From Rhodovulum sp. MB263 (GTDB lineage: Bacteria; Pseudomonadota; Alphaproteobacteria; Rhodobacterales; Rhodobacteraceae), in contig NZ_CP020384.1 in assembly GCF_002073975.1 (NCBI RefSeq), forward strand, positions 3,162,001-3,226,000: a stretch of DNA of 64,000 nucleotides, written 5' to 3'. The notes under the pieces were generated by a model. That model saw only the letters and a program-made list of their open reading frames with translations. It did no database searches and was not told the DNA's origin. Below, in pieces: positions 25,292-34,528 of the stretch (its first letter is position 1; every line of letters begins with the position of its first letter). A program made the translations under genes and the position numbers.

Positions 25292-25402
25292 GATCGTTTC
25301 GCAGCCCTCCCCCCCTGTCAAACCCGAGGATGGCCCATGGGCGCCCATTTCTTCGTCGTGACGAGCGGCCCCGGTGCGGGCAAGACCAGCCTGATCACCG
25401 AG
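25292..25402 (+). pseudogene. Fragment of the small AAA ATPase gene (copy of 583-692)
   Basis: The sequence from GATCG through CCTGTCAAACCCGAGGATGG and the first 22 codons repeats the 0.6-kb ATPase gene with few substitutions and a 2-base indel. It retains Walker A SGPGAGKTSLITE, then stops matching after the GAG codon at 25400-25402. The IS481 end abuts it on the left. It cannot encode a functional ATPase. Confidence 0.88.
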
Positions 25403-25498
25403 ATTGTGCATCGCTCAGCCAGTAAAGATTGCTCATCGGTCAGGTCTCCTTGCGGAGCCTGAATCATGCCAAATGCCTGAAATCAATGGGTCTGGAGC
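25403..25498. other. Short spacer with a GC hairpin
   Basis: Between the ATPase fragment and the end of the IclR gene lies AGGTCTCC TTGC GGAGCCT, a small imperfect hairpin near 25441-25459 without a T run. No gene is seen. Confidence 0.35.
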
Positions 25499-26311
25499 CT
25501 AGAGACTGGCATTGACGGCCCGGGCGGCCTCTGTCGCTACCGGTGCGGCATGGCGCACGAATGCATCCCGTGTCCATTCCGAAAGCGACCCGGCGACATG
25601 GATCGCGCCAAGCGGCACCCCGTCGCGATCCGCGATGGCGACACCTATGGCAACCTCGCCCTGAACGAACTCGTCGACCACGACTGCATAACCCTCGGAT
25701 CGGGCCTGGGCGATCAGCGCGAGGATGCTGTCAGGATCATTGACGGTCTTCGAGGTGAACTTGAGCAGCTGCGAACGCATCACGACCGCGCGGGCGGCGT
25801 CATCGGACAAGGCCGACAGCACCGCACGCCCCCCGGCGGTGCAAAATGTCGGCACGCTGTGGCCCACGAGGGTCGCATAGAAGGTCTCGCGCTTGCTCTG
25901 CATGCGCAGCGCATAGACCAACCGGGTTTCGTCATAGAGGCTGAAATCGACGCGCTCGCGCACCGTCTTGCGCAACTCCAGCAGGACCGGCGTCGCCTTC
26001 TGCACCACCGGATCGAGCCGAAGCACGTCGAGCGTGTGATCCAGCAGCCGGATCCCCGGCAGATAGCCCCGGTCGTCGTGGCTGCGCCGCATGTAGCCCA
26101 GCGTGACGAGCGTATGGACCATCCGCTGGACCGCCGAGCGATCGAGCTTCGACCGGGCCGCGATCTCCGACAGGCTGAGAGGCCCGCTGGCATGATGAAA
26201 CGCGCTCAGGACCCGCATCGTCCGGCCGACCGCGCGCACGAAGAGCTTGTCTTCCTCTGCCGCCTCAAAATCAGTCATTTGCGCCGGTTCGGCGCGAAGA
26301 ATGCTCGCCAT
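25499..26311 (-). CDS. IclR-family transcriptional regulator
   Basis: The protein of about 270 residues has an N-terminal winged helix-turn-helix (SLSEIAARSKLDRSAVQRMVHTL, about residues 45-67) and the IclR effector domain with RVDFSLYDETRLVYALRM and PTFCTAGGRAVLSAL. It is divergent from the peptide/amide operon that starts at 26444 and so probably controls it. Start choice: ATG 26311 (MASILRAEP); a GTG at 26320 and an ATG at 26278 are possible. A perfect inverted repeat at 26372-26388 in the divergent region is a candidate binding site. Confidence 0.9.
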   Translation of the reverse strand: MASILRAEPAQMTDFEAAEEDKLFVRAVGRTMRVLSAFHHASGPLSLSEIAARSKLDRSAVQRMVHTLVTLGYMRRSHDDRGYLPGIRLLDHTLDVLRLDPVVQKATPVLLELRKTVRERVDFSLYDETRLVYALRMQSKRETFYATLVGHSVPTFCTAGGRAVLSALSDDAARAVVMRSQLLKFTSKTVNDPDSILALIAQARSEGYAVVVDEFVQGEVAIGVAIADRDGVPLGAIHVAGSLSEWTRDAFVRHAAPVATEAARAVNASL

Positions 26312-26371
26312 TGAAATCACCGGCTTGACGAATCCAAAAACGGGCCACTAGGCTCGCATTACAATACTAAC

Positions 26372-26388
26372 GTATCGACAGACGATAC
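26372..26388. promoter_or_regulatory. Candidate IclR operator
   Basis: GTATCG (26372-26377) and CGATAC (26383-26388) form a perfect inverted repeat with a five-base spacer, in the 130-bp region between the IclR gene and the first gene of the operon. Position and symmetry fit an IclR-type site; binding is inferred. Confidence 0.5.
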
Positions 26389-26443
26389 ACAAGCCAAGGC
26401 CGGCGCCAAGACCGGCGAGGCCTGCCAACAGCGGAGAGACAAG

Positions 26444-28003
26444 ATGCGGGTTGCCCTGGCCGGCTTTCTTCACGAGACCAACACCTTCGCGCCGAGCCCG
26501 GCAGATCTTGCGGCCTTTCGGCAGGGAGGCGGATATATCCCCATGTCGAGGGGGGCTGATATGGCGAAGGCAGCGCGTGGCGTGAATCTCGGGATATCGG
26601 GGGCGCTTGCCGTCGCCGAAGAGCTTGGCTGGGTCGCCCTGCCCATCCTCTGGACGGCCGCAATCCCCTCGGCCCATGTCACGCGCGAGGCCTTCGAGAG
26701 CATCGCCGACGAGATCATTGCGGGCATCGCCGGGGCGGGCGCGCTCGATGGCGTGTTCCTCGACCTGCACGGCGCGATGGTGGCCGAGCATCTGGAGGAC
26801 GGCGAAGCAGAAATCGCGCGCCGGGTGCGCGATCTGGTCGGGCCGGATGTGCCGGTCGTGGCGGCGCTCGACCTGCATGGCAATATCTCGGCCCCCTTCG
26901 TGGACACCCTCGACGCCTGCGTCGGCTTCCGCACCTATCCGCATGTGGACATGGCGGCGACCGGAGCGGCGGCGGCGCGTCTGCTCGACAGGATGATGCG
27001 CACCGGCACGCGGCCCGCAAAGGCGTTCCGGCAGATGTCCTATCTGGTGCCGATCCCGTTCCAGACGACCATGATGGCGCCTGCCGATGCGCTTTATGCC
27101 GGGCTCGACGCAGAGGATGCCGCGGGCATCTGGTCCGCCTCGCTTTTCATGGGTTTTCCGGCAGCCGACATCCCCGATTGCGGGCCGAGCGCGATTGCCT
27201 ATGCCGCGACCCAGGCCGAGGCCGACCAGGCCGCAGACCGTATCGCCGCCGCCTACGAGGCGGCAGAAGCGCGCTTCGACAACCGCACCTTCCCGGCCGG
27301 GGCCGCCGTCGCCGAGGCGGCGCGGCTGGCGGCACAGGCCACCGGCCCGGTGGTGATCGCCGATACCCAGGACAACCCGGGGGCCGGGGGCGTGTCCGCG
27401 ACCACCGGGCTCTTGCAGGCGCTGATCGCGGCGGACGCGCAGAACGCCGCCATCGGGCTGATGGTGGACCCGGCCGCGGCGGCGGCGGCCCATGCGGCAG
27501 GTCTCGGCGCGACGGCGCGGTTCCGGATCGGCGGCCATCCCGGTCTGCCCGACGACCGGCCCGTCGAGGTCGAGGCCGTGGTTGAAGCGCTTTCCGACGG
27601 CGCCCTTCAGGCCACCGGCCCCTATTACGGCGGCACCCGGCTGGATCTGGGGCCCTCGGCCTGCCTGCGCATCGGCGGCGTTCGTGTCGCCGTGACAAGC
27701 CATATCGCGCAGATGGCCGATCGCGAGATGTTCCGTTTCGTCGGCATCGTGCCCGAGGAGCAATCCATCCTGGTGGTCAAGAGCTCGACCCATTTCCGGG
27801 CCGACTTCGCGCCCATTGCCGCTCATATCCTTGTCGCCTGCGCGCCAGGCCCGATGCCCTTCAACCCTGCCGATCTGCCCTTTACGCGGCTGCGGAAGGG
27901 ACTGAGACTTTCCCCCAACGGCCCTGCCTTCGACCCGGAAGGCAAAAGCGCTGGGGCGGCTCAAGGCCACGCAGAACCGGCCACCGCCACCGCCCGCCAA
28001 TAA
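26444..28003 (+). CDS. M81-family metallopeptidase (MlrC / microcystinase-C type)
   Basis: The 519-residue protein begins RVALAGFLHETNTFAPSPAD, the signature of MlrC/M81 proteins. It has FLDLHGAMVAEHLEDGEAE, ALDLHGNIS and a C-terminal domain starting DTQDNPGAGG, all conserved in the family. MlrC cleaves linear microcystin products; most relatives have unknown peptide or amide substrates. It is the first gene of a long operon with a dipeptide ABC transporter and four more hydrolases, so it probably acts on an imported peptide-like compound. The stop is 25 bases before the binding-protein gene. Confidence 0.9.
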   Translation: MRVALAGFLHETNTFAPSPADLAAFRQGGGYIPMSRGADMAKAARGVNLGISGALAVAEELGWVALPILWTAAIPSAHVTREAFESIADEIIAGIAGAGALDGVFLDLHGAMVAEHLEDGEAEIARRVRDLVGPDVPVVAALDLHGNISAPFVDTLDACVGFRTYPHVDMAATGAAAARLLDRMMRTGTRPAKAFRQMSYLVPIPFQTTMMAPADALYAGLDAEDAAGIWSASLFMGFPAADIPDCGPSAIAYAATQAEADQAADRIAAAYEAAEARFDNRTFPAGAAVAEAARLAAQATGPVVIADTQDNPGAGGVSATTGLLQALIAADAQNAAIGLMVDPAAAAAAHAAGLGATARFRIGGHPGLPDDRPVEVEAVVEALSDGALQATGPYYGGTRLDLGPSACLRIGGVRVAVTSHIAQMADREMFRFVGIVPEEQSILVVKSSTHFRADFAPIAAHILVACAPGPMPFNPADLPFTRLRKGLRLSPNGPAFDPEGKSAGAAQGHAEPATATARQ

Positions 28004-28028
28004 CGCGAAGACCAACAGAGAGGATCCC

Positions 28029-29630
28029 ATGCTGACCCTGAGACCCACTATCCCCGGAACGCGCCGCCTTGCGACCGCGCTTCTGGCCGGGGGGGCGCTG
28101 CTGGCCCCCGCAGCCTCCTTCGCCGACACCACGGTGACCGCCGTCATGCATTCGTCGCTGCGCGTGCTCGATCCGGTGATCACCACCGCGCATATCACCC
28201 GCGACCACGCCTACATGATCTATGACGTGCTGACCGCGGTGGACGAGAATTTCCAGCCGCAGCCGCAGATGGCCGACTGGACCGTGTCGGACGACAAGCT
28301 GACCTATACATTCACGCTGCGCGACGGGCTGAAATTCCATGACGGCGCGCCCGTCACCGCCGACGATGTAGTGGCCTCGCTGGAACGCTGGGGCAAGCGC
28401 GATTCCGGCGGGCAGATGATCTTCGACGTCACTGCCAGCCTGACGGCCGCCGACGACAAGACCATCGTCTGGACGCTGGCCTCGCCCTTCCCGCCGCTTC
28501 TGAACGTCATCTCCAAGCAATCGGCGCTGCCGCCCTTCATCATGCCCGCGCGCATCGCCGCCACCTCGCCCGACGAGACGATCACCGAATATGTCGGCTC
28601 GGGCCCCTTCGTCTTCAACACCGACGCCTACGAGCCCGGCGTCTCGGCCACCTATGACAAGTTCGAGGATTACGTGCCGCGCGACGAGCCGCCCTCGTGG
28701 ATGGCGGGCGGCAAGGTCGTCAATGTCGATCATGTGGTCTGGACCACGATGCCCGACAACCTGACCGCCATCAACGCGCTGGCCAATGGCGAGATCGACT
28801 ATATCGAGCAGATCCAGATCGACCTCAAACCGATCCTCGACGCCTCGCCCGGCGTCACCGTCGAGATGCGGGACCCGCTGGGATATGTGACCATCGGCCG
28901 GCCGAACTTCCTGCACCCTCCCTTCGACAACAAGAAGGTGCGCCAGGCCGCGCTGCTGGCGCTGAGCCAGGAGGACGTGCTGGCCACGATGATGGGTTCG
29001 CCGGACTATTACACGGTCTGCGGCGCGATCTTCGGCTGCGGCACCCCGCTGGCCGACGAGACGGGCGCCGAACCGATCACCTCGGGCGCCCATCCCGAAG
29101 AGGCGCGCGCGCTGCTGGAAGAGGCGGGCTATGACGGCACACCGGTCGTCCTGATGCAGCCCACCGACGTGGTGAGCCTGACCAACCAGCCGGTCGTGGC
29201 GGCCCAGGCACTGCGCAATGCGGGCTTCAACGTCGACATGCAGGCGATGGACTGGCAATCCGTGGTGCAGCGCCGCGCCCAGCAGAATGCGCCCGATGAG
29301 GGCGGCTGGAACCTGTTCTTCACCAACTGGATGATCCCCGAGATCTCGGACCCGCTGATCAACGTCATGGTCAATGGCCGCGGCGACGATGCCTGGTTCG
29401 GCTGGCCCGACGATCCCGAGATCGAGACCCTGCGCAACGATTATGCCCAGGCGCCCGACGATGCCGCGCGCAAGGCCGCAGCCTCGAAGATCCAGGCCCA
29501 TGTCATGGAGAACGTCAACTACATCCACCTCGGCGAATACGCGATGCCCCAGGCCCGCCGCGATGTCGTCGACAACATGATCCAGTCGCCGGTGCCGGTG
29601 TTCTGGAACGTCACCAAGGACGGCGAGTAA
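28029..29630 (+). CDS. ABC transporter substrate-binding protein, peptide/nickel type (SBP_bac_5)
   Basis: A 533-residue periplasmic protein with a signal peptide (cleavage near AASFA about residue 35) and the SBP_bac_5 motif YTFTLRDGLKFHDGAPVTADDVV (about residues 95-117, cited from its parts YTFTLRDG and FHDGAPV). The C-terminal half has HPPFDNKKVRQAALLAL and VLMQPTD, typical of DppA/OppA relatives. It binds the imported substrate for the permeases encoded next. GAGAGGA precedes the ATG. Confidence 0.93.
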   Translation: MLTLRPTIPGTRRLATALLAGGALLAPAASFADTTVTAVMHSSLRVLDPVITTAHITRDHAYMIYDVLTAVDENFQPQPQMADWTVSDDKLTYTFTLRDGLKFHDGAPVTADDVVASLERWGKRDSGGQMIFDVTASLTAADDKTIVWTLASPFPPLLNVISKQSALPPFIMPARIAATSPDETITEYVGSGPFVFNTDAYEPGVSATYDKFEDYVPRDEPPSWMAGGKVVNVDHVVWTTMPDNLTAINALANGEIDYIEQIQIDLKPILDASPGVTVEMRDPLGYVTIGRPNFLHPPFDNKKVRQAALLALSQEDVLATMMGSPDYYTVCGAIFGCGTPLADETGAEPITSGAHPEEARALLEEAGYDGTPVVLMQPTDVVSLTNQPVVAAQALRNAGFNVDMQAMDWQSVVQRRAQQNAPDEGGWNLFFTNWMIPEISDPLINVMVNGRGDDAWFGWPDDPEIETLRNDYAQAPDDAARKAAASKIQAHVMENVNYIHLGEYAMPQARRDVVDNMIQSPVPVFWNVTKDGE

Positions 29631-29747
29631 TCCCGGTGCCGGGGGCGCATCTGCCGCGCCTCCGGCCCCCCTCCCCGCCACTCGCCCTCTCCTGCGCGCT
29701 TTTTCCCGCGCCGGAGCCGACCCAACCTCCCGCAAGGAGTGCTGGCC

Positions 29748-30689
29748 ATGTTCGGCTATATCCTGCGACGCGTGCTTGCCACGATCCCCGTGATGATCAT
29801 CGTCGCGATCTTCGTCTTTCTCCTGCTTCGGCTGACCCCGGGCGACCCGGCCGCGATCCTCGCGGGAGATGCCGCCACCCCGGCCCAGCTTGAACGCATC
29901 CGCGACCGGCTCGGTCTGAACGACCCTCTCTATGTCCAGTTCCTCACCTGGGCGGGCCAGACCCTGCGCGGCGATTTCGGAACCTCGCTGATCTCGAACA
30001 CCCCTGTTTCGGGCATGATCGCAAGCCGGCTCGGCCCCACCATCAACATCGCGGTGATGACCATCGTGATCTCGGTCCTGCTGGCCGTGCCGATGGGCGT
30101 GATCGCCGCCTGGCGCCACCGGACCTGGGTCGATTTCCTTGTGATGTCCTTTTCGGTTCTGGGCTTTTCGGTGCCGGTCTTCGTGATCGGCTATATCCTG
30201 ATCCATATCTTCGCGATCGACCTGCGCTGGGTGCCGGTGCAGGGCTACAAGCCGCTCTCGGACGGGCTCGGCCCCTTCTTCGTACGCGCGATCCTGCCCT
30301 CGCTGACCCTGGCCACGATCTATGTGGCGCTGATCGCGCGGATGACCCGCGCCTCGATGCTGGAAGTGCTGGGCGAGGACTATATCCGCACCGCCCGCGC
30401 CAAGGGCGTGCGCGAGAATGTCGTGCTGTTCCGCCATGCCCTGAGAAACGCCGCTGTCCCGATCTTGACGATCATCGGGACCGGCTTTGCGCTTCTGATC
30501 TCGGGCGTGGTGGTGACCGAGAGCGTGTTCAACATCCCCGGCATCGGGCGGCTGACCGTCGATGCGATCCTCGCGCGCGACTATCCGGTGATCCAGGCCA
30601 TGATCCTGCTGACCGCCGGGATCTATGTCTTCGTGAACCTGCTCGTCGACATTTCCTATTCCCTCTTCGACCCCAGGATCCGGTACTGA
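29748..30689 (+). CDS. ABC transporter permease, DppB type
   Basis: The 313-residue membrane protein starts MFGYILRRVLATIPVM and has six predicted helices, the DppB N-terminal motif TPGDPAAILAGD, and the EAA-type cytoplasmic loop (EDYIRTARAKGVRE). The ATG at 29748 has AAGGAG eight bases upstream; a GTG nine bases earlier overlaps that site and is less likely. It pairs with the permease at 30691, one base after its stop. Confidence 0.92.
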   Translation: MFGYILRRVLATIPVMIIVAIFVFLLLRLTPGDPAAILAGDAATPAQLERIRDRLGLNDPLYVQFLTWAGQTLRGDFGTSLISNTPVSGMIASRLGPTINIAVMTIVISVLLAVPMGVIAAWRHRTWVDFLVMSFSVLGFSVPVFVIGYILIHIFAIDLRWVPVQGYKPLSDGLGPFFVRAILPSLTLATIYVALIARMTRASMLEVLGEDYIRTARAKGVRENVVLFRHALRNAAVPILTIIGTGFALLISGVVVTESVFNIPGIGRLTVDAILARDYPVIQAMILLTAGIYVFVNLLVDISYSLFDPRIRY

Positions 30690-30690
30690 C

Positions 30691-31578
30691 ATGGCCAAGG
30701 ACATCTCCTCCCGCCCAAGCGCCTTCCATGTGCTGACGGGCCTTTTCTCGCTGCCCGCGGGCGCCCGCATCGGTCCCGGCCCGATGATCGCCGCGGCGCT
30801 CCTGCTGGCCATCGTGCTGGCCTCGATCTGCGCGCCGCTCTACGTCCCCTACGACCCGCTCGACATGAATTCGCTGGCCCGGCTGAAACCTCCTTCGGAT
30901 GCGCATCTCCTGGGCACCGACCAGTATGGCCGCGACATCTTCAGCCGGGTGATGACCGGCGGGCGGGTGTCGCTTCTGATCGGGGTCGGCGCGGCCTGCG
31001 TCAGCGTGCTGACCGGCCTTCTGATCGGGCTTGTCGCGGGCTTCTTCCGCTCTGCCGACGGCATCATCATGCGGATCATGGACAGCCTGATGGCGATCCC
31101 CGCGATCCTTCTGGCCATCGCGCTGGTGGCGCTGAACGGCCCGAGCCTCGGGTCCGTCATCATAGCGATCACCGTCCCCGAAGTGCCACGCGTGGTGCGG
31201 CTGGTGCGCTCGGTCGTGCTCGGCGCCCGCGAGGAGCCCTATGTCGAGGCCGCGATCGCGCTGGGCTCGTCGATGCCCAGGATCCTGATACAGCACCTGA
31301 TGCCCAACACGCTGGCGCCCCTGATCGTGCAGGGCACCTATATCTGCGCCTCGGCGATCCTGATCGAGGCGATCCTCAGCTTCCTCGGCGCGGGCGTCTC
31401 GACCGAGATCCCGACCTGGGGCAACATCATGGCCGAGGGGCGCACCTTCTTCCAGATCAAGCCCGGCATGATCTTCTGGCCCGGCCTGCTGCTGTCCATG
31501 TGCATCCTCGCGATCAACCTTCTGGGCGACACCGCGCGCGATCTTCTCGATCCGCGCCTGAAAAAACGGGAGGGCTGA
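30691..31578 (+). CDS. ABC transporter permease, DppC type
   Basis: The 295-residue protein has an extended N-terminus, then HLLGTDQYGRDIFSRVMTG, the signature of DppC-type permeases. About six helices follow, with the EAA loop EEPYVEAAIALGSSMPRI and SFLGAGVSTEIPTWGNI. It forms the channel with the DppB-type partner. The stop at 31578 is one base from the next start, so the genes are tightly coupled. Confidence 0.93.
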   Translation: MAKDISSRPSAFHVLTGLFSLPAGARIGPGPMIAAALLLAIVLASICAPLYVPYDPLDMNSLARLKPPSDAHLLGTDQYGRDIFSRVMTGGRVSLLIGVGAACVSVLTGLLIGLVAGFFRSADGIIMRIMDSLMAIPAILLAIALVALNGPSLGSVIIAITVPEVPRVVRLVRSVVLGAREEPYVEAAIALGSSMPRILIQHLMPNTLAPLIVQGTYICASAILIEAILSFLGAGVSTEIPTWGNIMAEGRTFFQIKPGMIFWPGLLLSMCILAINLLGDTARDLLDPRLKKREG

Positions 31579-31579
31579 G

Positions 31580-33268
31580 ATGGAATTCAAGTCCAGGGAT
31601 TTCTCGGAGGCCCCGCGGGTGCTGAAGATCCGCGGCCTCAAGGTCGGCCTGACCGGGCGCCCCGACGCCAGGCCCGTGCTGAACGGCATCGATCTCGACA
31701 TCCGCGCTGGCGAGACCCATTGCCTTGTGGGCGAAAGCGGGTCGGGCAAGTCGGTCACCTCGCTCGCGACCATGGGACTGCTGCCCAAGGGCGCGCTGGA
31801 GCTGCAAGGCGGCTCGATCGATCTCGAGGGGTTCGAGATCACCCAGGCCTCGGCCTCGCAGATGCGCGAGCTGCGGGCGATGCGGCTTTCGATGATCTTT
31901 CAGGAGCCGATGACGGCCCTGAATCCGGTGCTGCGGGTCGGCGCGCAGATCGAGGAAGTGCTGAACATGCACACCGATCTGTCGGCGGCCGAGGCCAGGC
32001 AGCGCACGCTCGACATCATGGATCAGGTGCATCTGCCCGATGTCGAGCGGATCTATCAGTCCTTCCCGCATCAGCTCTCGGGCGGGCAGCGGCAGCGGAT
32101 CATGATCGCCATGGCGCTGGTGCTGGACCCGCATCTGCTGATCGCGGACGAACCGACCACGGCGCTTGACGTCACGACCCAGCAGCAGATCCTCAAGCTG
32201 ATCGCCGAGTTGCAGGAGCGCAAGGGCACGGCGCTTCTGTTCATCACCCATGACATGGGCGTCGTGGCCGAGATCGCCGATACCGTCAGCGTCATGCAGA
32301 ACGGCCGCATCGTCGAACGCGCGCCCATCCGCGAGCTGCTGACCAACCCACGGGAAGACTACACCCGCAAGCTTCTGAACGCGGTACCGAACCTCGCTCC
32401 GCGCCCGGCCCGGCCCGCCAGTGCCGAACCCGACGTGCTGAAGGTCGAGGCGCTGGAGATGACCTATGGCGGGGGCGGCAAGCTCTTTCGCGGCGCGGCC
32501 GGCGTCAAGGCGGCGACCGATGTCAGTTTCGGCATCGGCCCGGGCCGGACGCTGGGCATCGTCGGCGAAAGCGGGTCGGGCAAGTCGACCGTCGCGCGCT
32601 GCATCATGCGCCTGATAGACCCGACGGGCGGTCAGGTCCATGTCGCGGGGTCCGAGATCTCGCGGCTGAGCCGCCGCGCGCTGCGCCCCCACCGCAAGCA
32701 TCTGCAGATCGTCTTCCAGGACCCCTACCGGTCGCTGAACCCGCGCTGGAGCGTGGCCCGGAGCCTCTGCGAGGGCCCGGTCAATTACGGCACGCCCCGT
32801 ACCGAGGCGCTGAAGCAGGCCGCCGAGCTGATGGAGCTGGTCGGACTGCCGCGCGACGCGCTCGACCGCTATCCGCACCAGTTCTCGGGCGGGCAGCGCC
32901 AGCGCATCGCCATTGCCCGCGCGGTGGCGATGAAACCCGATCTGCTGGTCGCCGACGAGGCCGTCTCGGCGCTCGATGTCAGCGTGCAGGCGCAGGTGCT
33001 GGAGCTTCTGGACGATGTCCAGCAACGCTTCGGCATCGCCATGCTGTTCATCACCCACGATCTTCGGGTCGCCGCGCAGATCTGCGACGAGGTGCTGGTG
33101 ATGCAGAAGGGCCGCGTGGTCGAACACGGGCCCGCAGCCAATGTCCTGTCCGATCCGCACCACGCCTATACCCGCAGCCTGATCGAGGCAGCGCCAGGGC
33201 GGCATTGGGATTTTGCCAATTTCCGGGCGCTCGAGACCGCCCCCGGCACGAAAGGAGAGACCGCATGA
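31580..33268 (+). CDS. ABC transporter ATP-binding protein, dual (DppD-DppF fusion type)
   Basis: The 562-residue protein carries two complete ATPase units. The first has Walker [11 protein letters not shown] (about residue 53), signature LSGGQRQRI and Walker [13 protein letters not shown]. The second has [11 protein letters not shown] (about residue 331), [11 protein letters not shown] and [12 protein letters not shown]. Fused DppDF proteins energise uptake of peptides, glutathione or opine-like compounds. Its stop overlaps the ATG of the next gene (ATGA). Confidence 0.95.
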   Translation: MEFKSRDFSEAPRVLKIRGLKVGLTGRPDARPVLNGIDLDIRAGETHCLVGESGSGKSVTSLATMGLLPKGALELQGGSIDLEGFEITQASASQMRELRAMRLSMIFQEPMTALNPVLRVGAQIEEVLNMHTDLSAAEARQRTLDIMDQVHLPDVERIYQSFPHQLSGGQRQRIMIAMALVLDPHLLIADEPTTALDVTTQQQILKLIAELQERKGTALLFITHDMGVVAEIADTVSVMQNGRIVERAPIRELLTNPREDYTRKLLNAVPNLAPRPARPASAEPDVLKVEALEMTYGGGGKLFRGAAGVKAATDVSFGIGPGRTLGIVGESGSGKSTVARCIMRLIDPTGGQVHVAGSEISRLSRRALRPHRKHLQIVFQDPYRSLNPRWSVARSLCEGPVNYGTPRTEALKQAAELMELVGLPRDALDRYPHQFSGGQRQRIAIARAVAMKPDLLVADEAVSALDVSVQAQVLELLDDVQQRFGIAMLFITHDLRVAAQICDEVLVMQKGRVVEHGPAANVLSDPHHAYTRSLIEAAPGRHWDFANFRALETAPGTKGETA

Positions 33269-34434
33269 CCGTCCTGCCGAAGATCCAGGATTTCGCCGCC
33301 GAGCTGACGGCGATCTTCCAGGATTTCCACACCCATCCCGAGCTTGGCTTCGAGGAGACCCGCACCGCGGGCATCGTCGCCGACAAGCTGCGCAGCGTCG
33401 GCGTCGACGAGGTGCATGAGGGCATCGGCGGCACCGGCGTCGTCGGGCTGATCAAGGGCAAGGGCGGCGGCAACCGCCGGGTGGGGCTGCGCGCCGACAT
33501 GGACGCGCTGCCCATCGTCGAGGCCTCGGGGCTGCCCTATGCCTCGCGGAATGCCGGGCGGATGCATGCCTGCGGCCATGACGGCCATACGACGATGCTG
33601 CTGGGGGCGGCGCGCTATCTGGCCGAGACCCGCGATTTCGACGGCACCGTCGTTCTGATCTTCCAGCCCGCCGAGGAGGGTCTGGGGGGCGCGCGCCGGA
33701 TGATCGCCGAGGGACTGTTCGAGCGCTTTCCCTGCGACGAGATCTACGGCATGCACAATGACCCGAACGCCGAGCCGGGCACGGTCACCGTCACGCCCGG
33801 CCCCGCGATGGCCGGGGCCAGCTTCTTCGACATCACGGTCAGGGGCACCGGCAGCCATGCCGCCATGCCGCACCAGTCGAAGGATCCGATCGTGATCGGC
33901 ACCGCCCTGGTCCAGCAGCTGCAGAGCGTGGTCAGCCGCAACACCCCGCCGACGAAGCCGGTGGTGATCTCGGTCACCACCTTCAATGCCGGATCGGCCT
34001 ATAACGTCGTGCCCGACACCGCCGTGATCACCGGCACCATCCGCTACTTCCACGACGAGGTGGCCGAGATGGCGCATGAGCGGATCCGTGCGCTCTGCGC
34101 CGGGCTCGGCGCGGCCTATGGTGTCGAGATCGGCGTCGAGCTGCGCAATGTCTTCGACGTGCTGATGAACGATCCCGATCTGTCCGACGCCTATGTCGCC
34201 GCGGCAGCAGATGTCGTGGGCGCGGGCATGGCGACCCTGACGGATGACCAGATGACCGGCTCGGAGGATTTCGCCGACATGCTGAAAGTCGTGCCCGGCG
34301 CCTATTGCCGGGTCGGCCATGCGGGGTCGGTTCCGCTGCACAATCCGGCCTTCGTGCTGGACGATGCGATCCTGCCCGTGGGGGCCTCGGTCTATGCGCG
34401 CATCGTCGAAACCCGGATGGCGCCCGCAGGCTAG
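33265..34434 (+). CDS. M20-family amidohydrolase (hippurate hydrolase / N-acyl amino-acid hydrolase type)
   Basis: The 389-residue enzyme has HTHPELGFEETRT near the start, RADMDALPI, HACGHDGHTTMLLG with metal-binding His and Asp, and QPAEEGLGGARRM with the catalytic Glu pair. This is the pattern of the M20D amidohydrolases that remove an acyl group from an amino acid. The start at 33265 overlaps the ABC gene stop by four bases and has AAAGGAGAG upstream. In the operon it would hydrolyse the imported compound or a later intermediate. Confidence 0.92.
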   Translation: MTVLPKIQDFAAELTAIFQDFHTHPELGFEETRTAGIVADKLRSVGVDEVHEGIGGTGVVGLIKGKGGGNRRVGLRADMDALPIVEASGLPYASRNAGRMHACGHDGHTTMLLGAARYLAETRDFDGTVVLIFQPAEEGLGGARRMIAEGLFERFPCDEIYGMHNDPNAEPGTVTVTPGPAMAGASFFDITVRGTGSHAAMPHQSKDPIVIGTALVQQLQSVVSRNTPPTKPVVISVTTFNAGSAYNVVPDTAVITGTIRYFHDEVAEMAHERIRALCAGLGAAYGVEIGVELRNVFDVLMNDPDLSDAYVAAAADVVGAGMATLTDDQMTGSEDFADMLKVVPGAYCRVGHAGSVPLHNPAFVLDDAILPVGASVYARIVETRMAPAG

Positions 34435-34528
34435 ACACAAGGCCCGTTTCCCTTCCCGGCGGGGCCACACCCCCTGCCGCCTTCCCAACGGCCCCTGCTC
34501 CGGGCGCCGAACAAAGAGGTATTGCCCA

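Larger units (their letters stand above)
24073..25292. mobile_element. IS481-family insertion sequence, degraded
   Basis: Terminal inverted repeats are clear: CCCACTTAACCTTCTT at 24076-24091 and its complement AAGAAGGTTAAGTGGAC at 25274-25290. A single rightward transposase frame lies between them, now interrupted. The left end directly follows the stop of the GntR gene. The right end is followed within a base or two by the duplicated fragment of the ATPase gene. Exact ends are accurate to a few bases; no target duplication was identified. Confidence 0.85.

Noticed and set aside
27882-30812. 976-codon open frame on the minus strand over the ABC transporter genes
   Set aside because: Shadow of the dipeptide ABC genes; the plus strand has clear families, this frame is Arg/Gly/His/Asp-rich nonsense.
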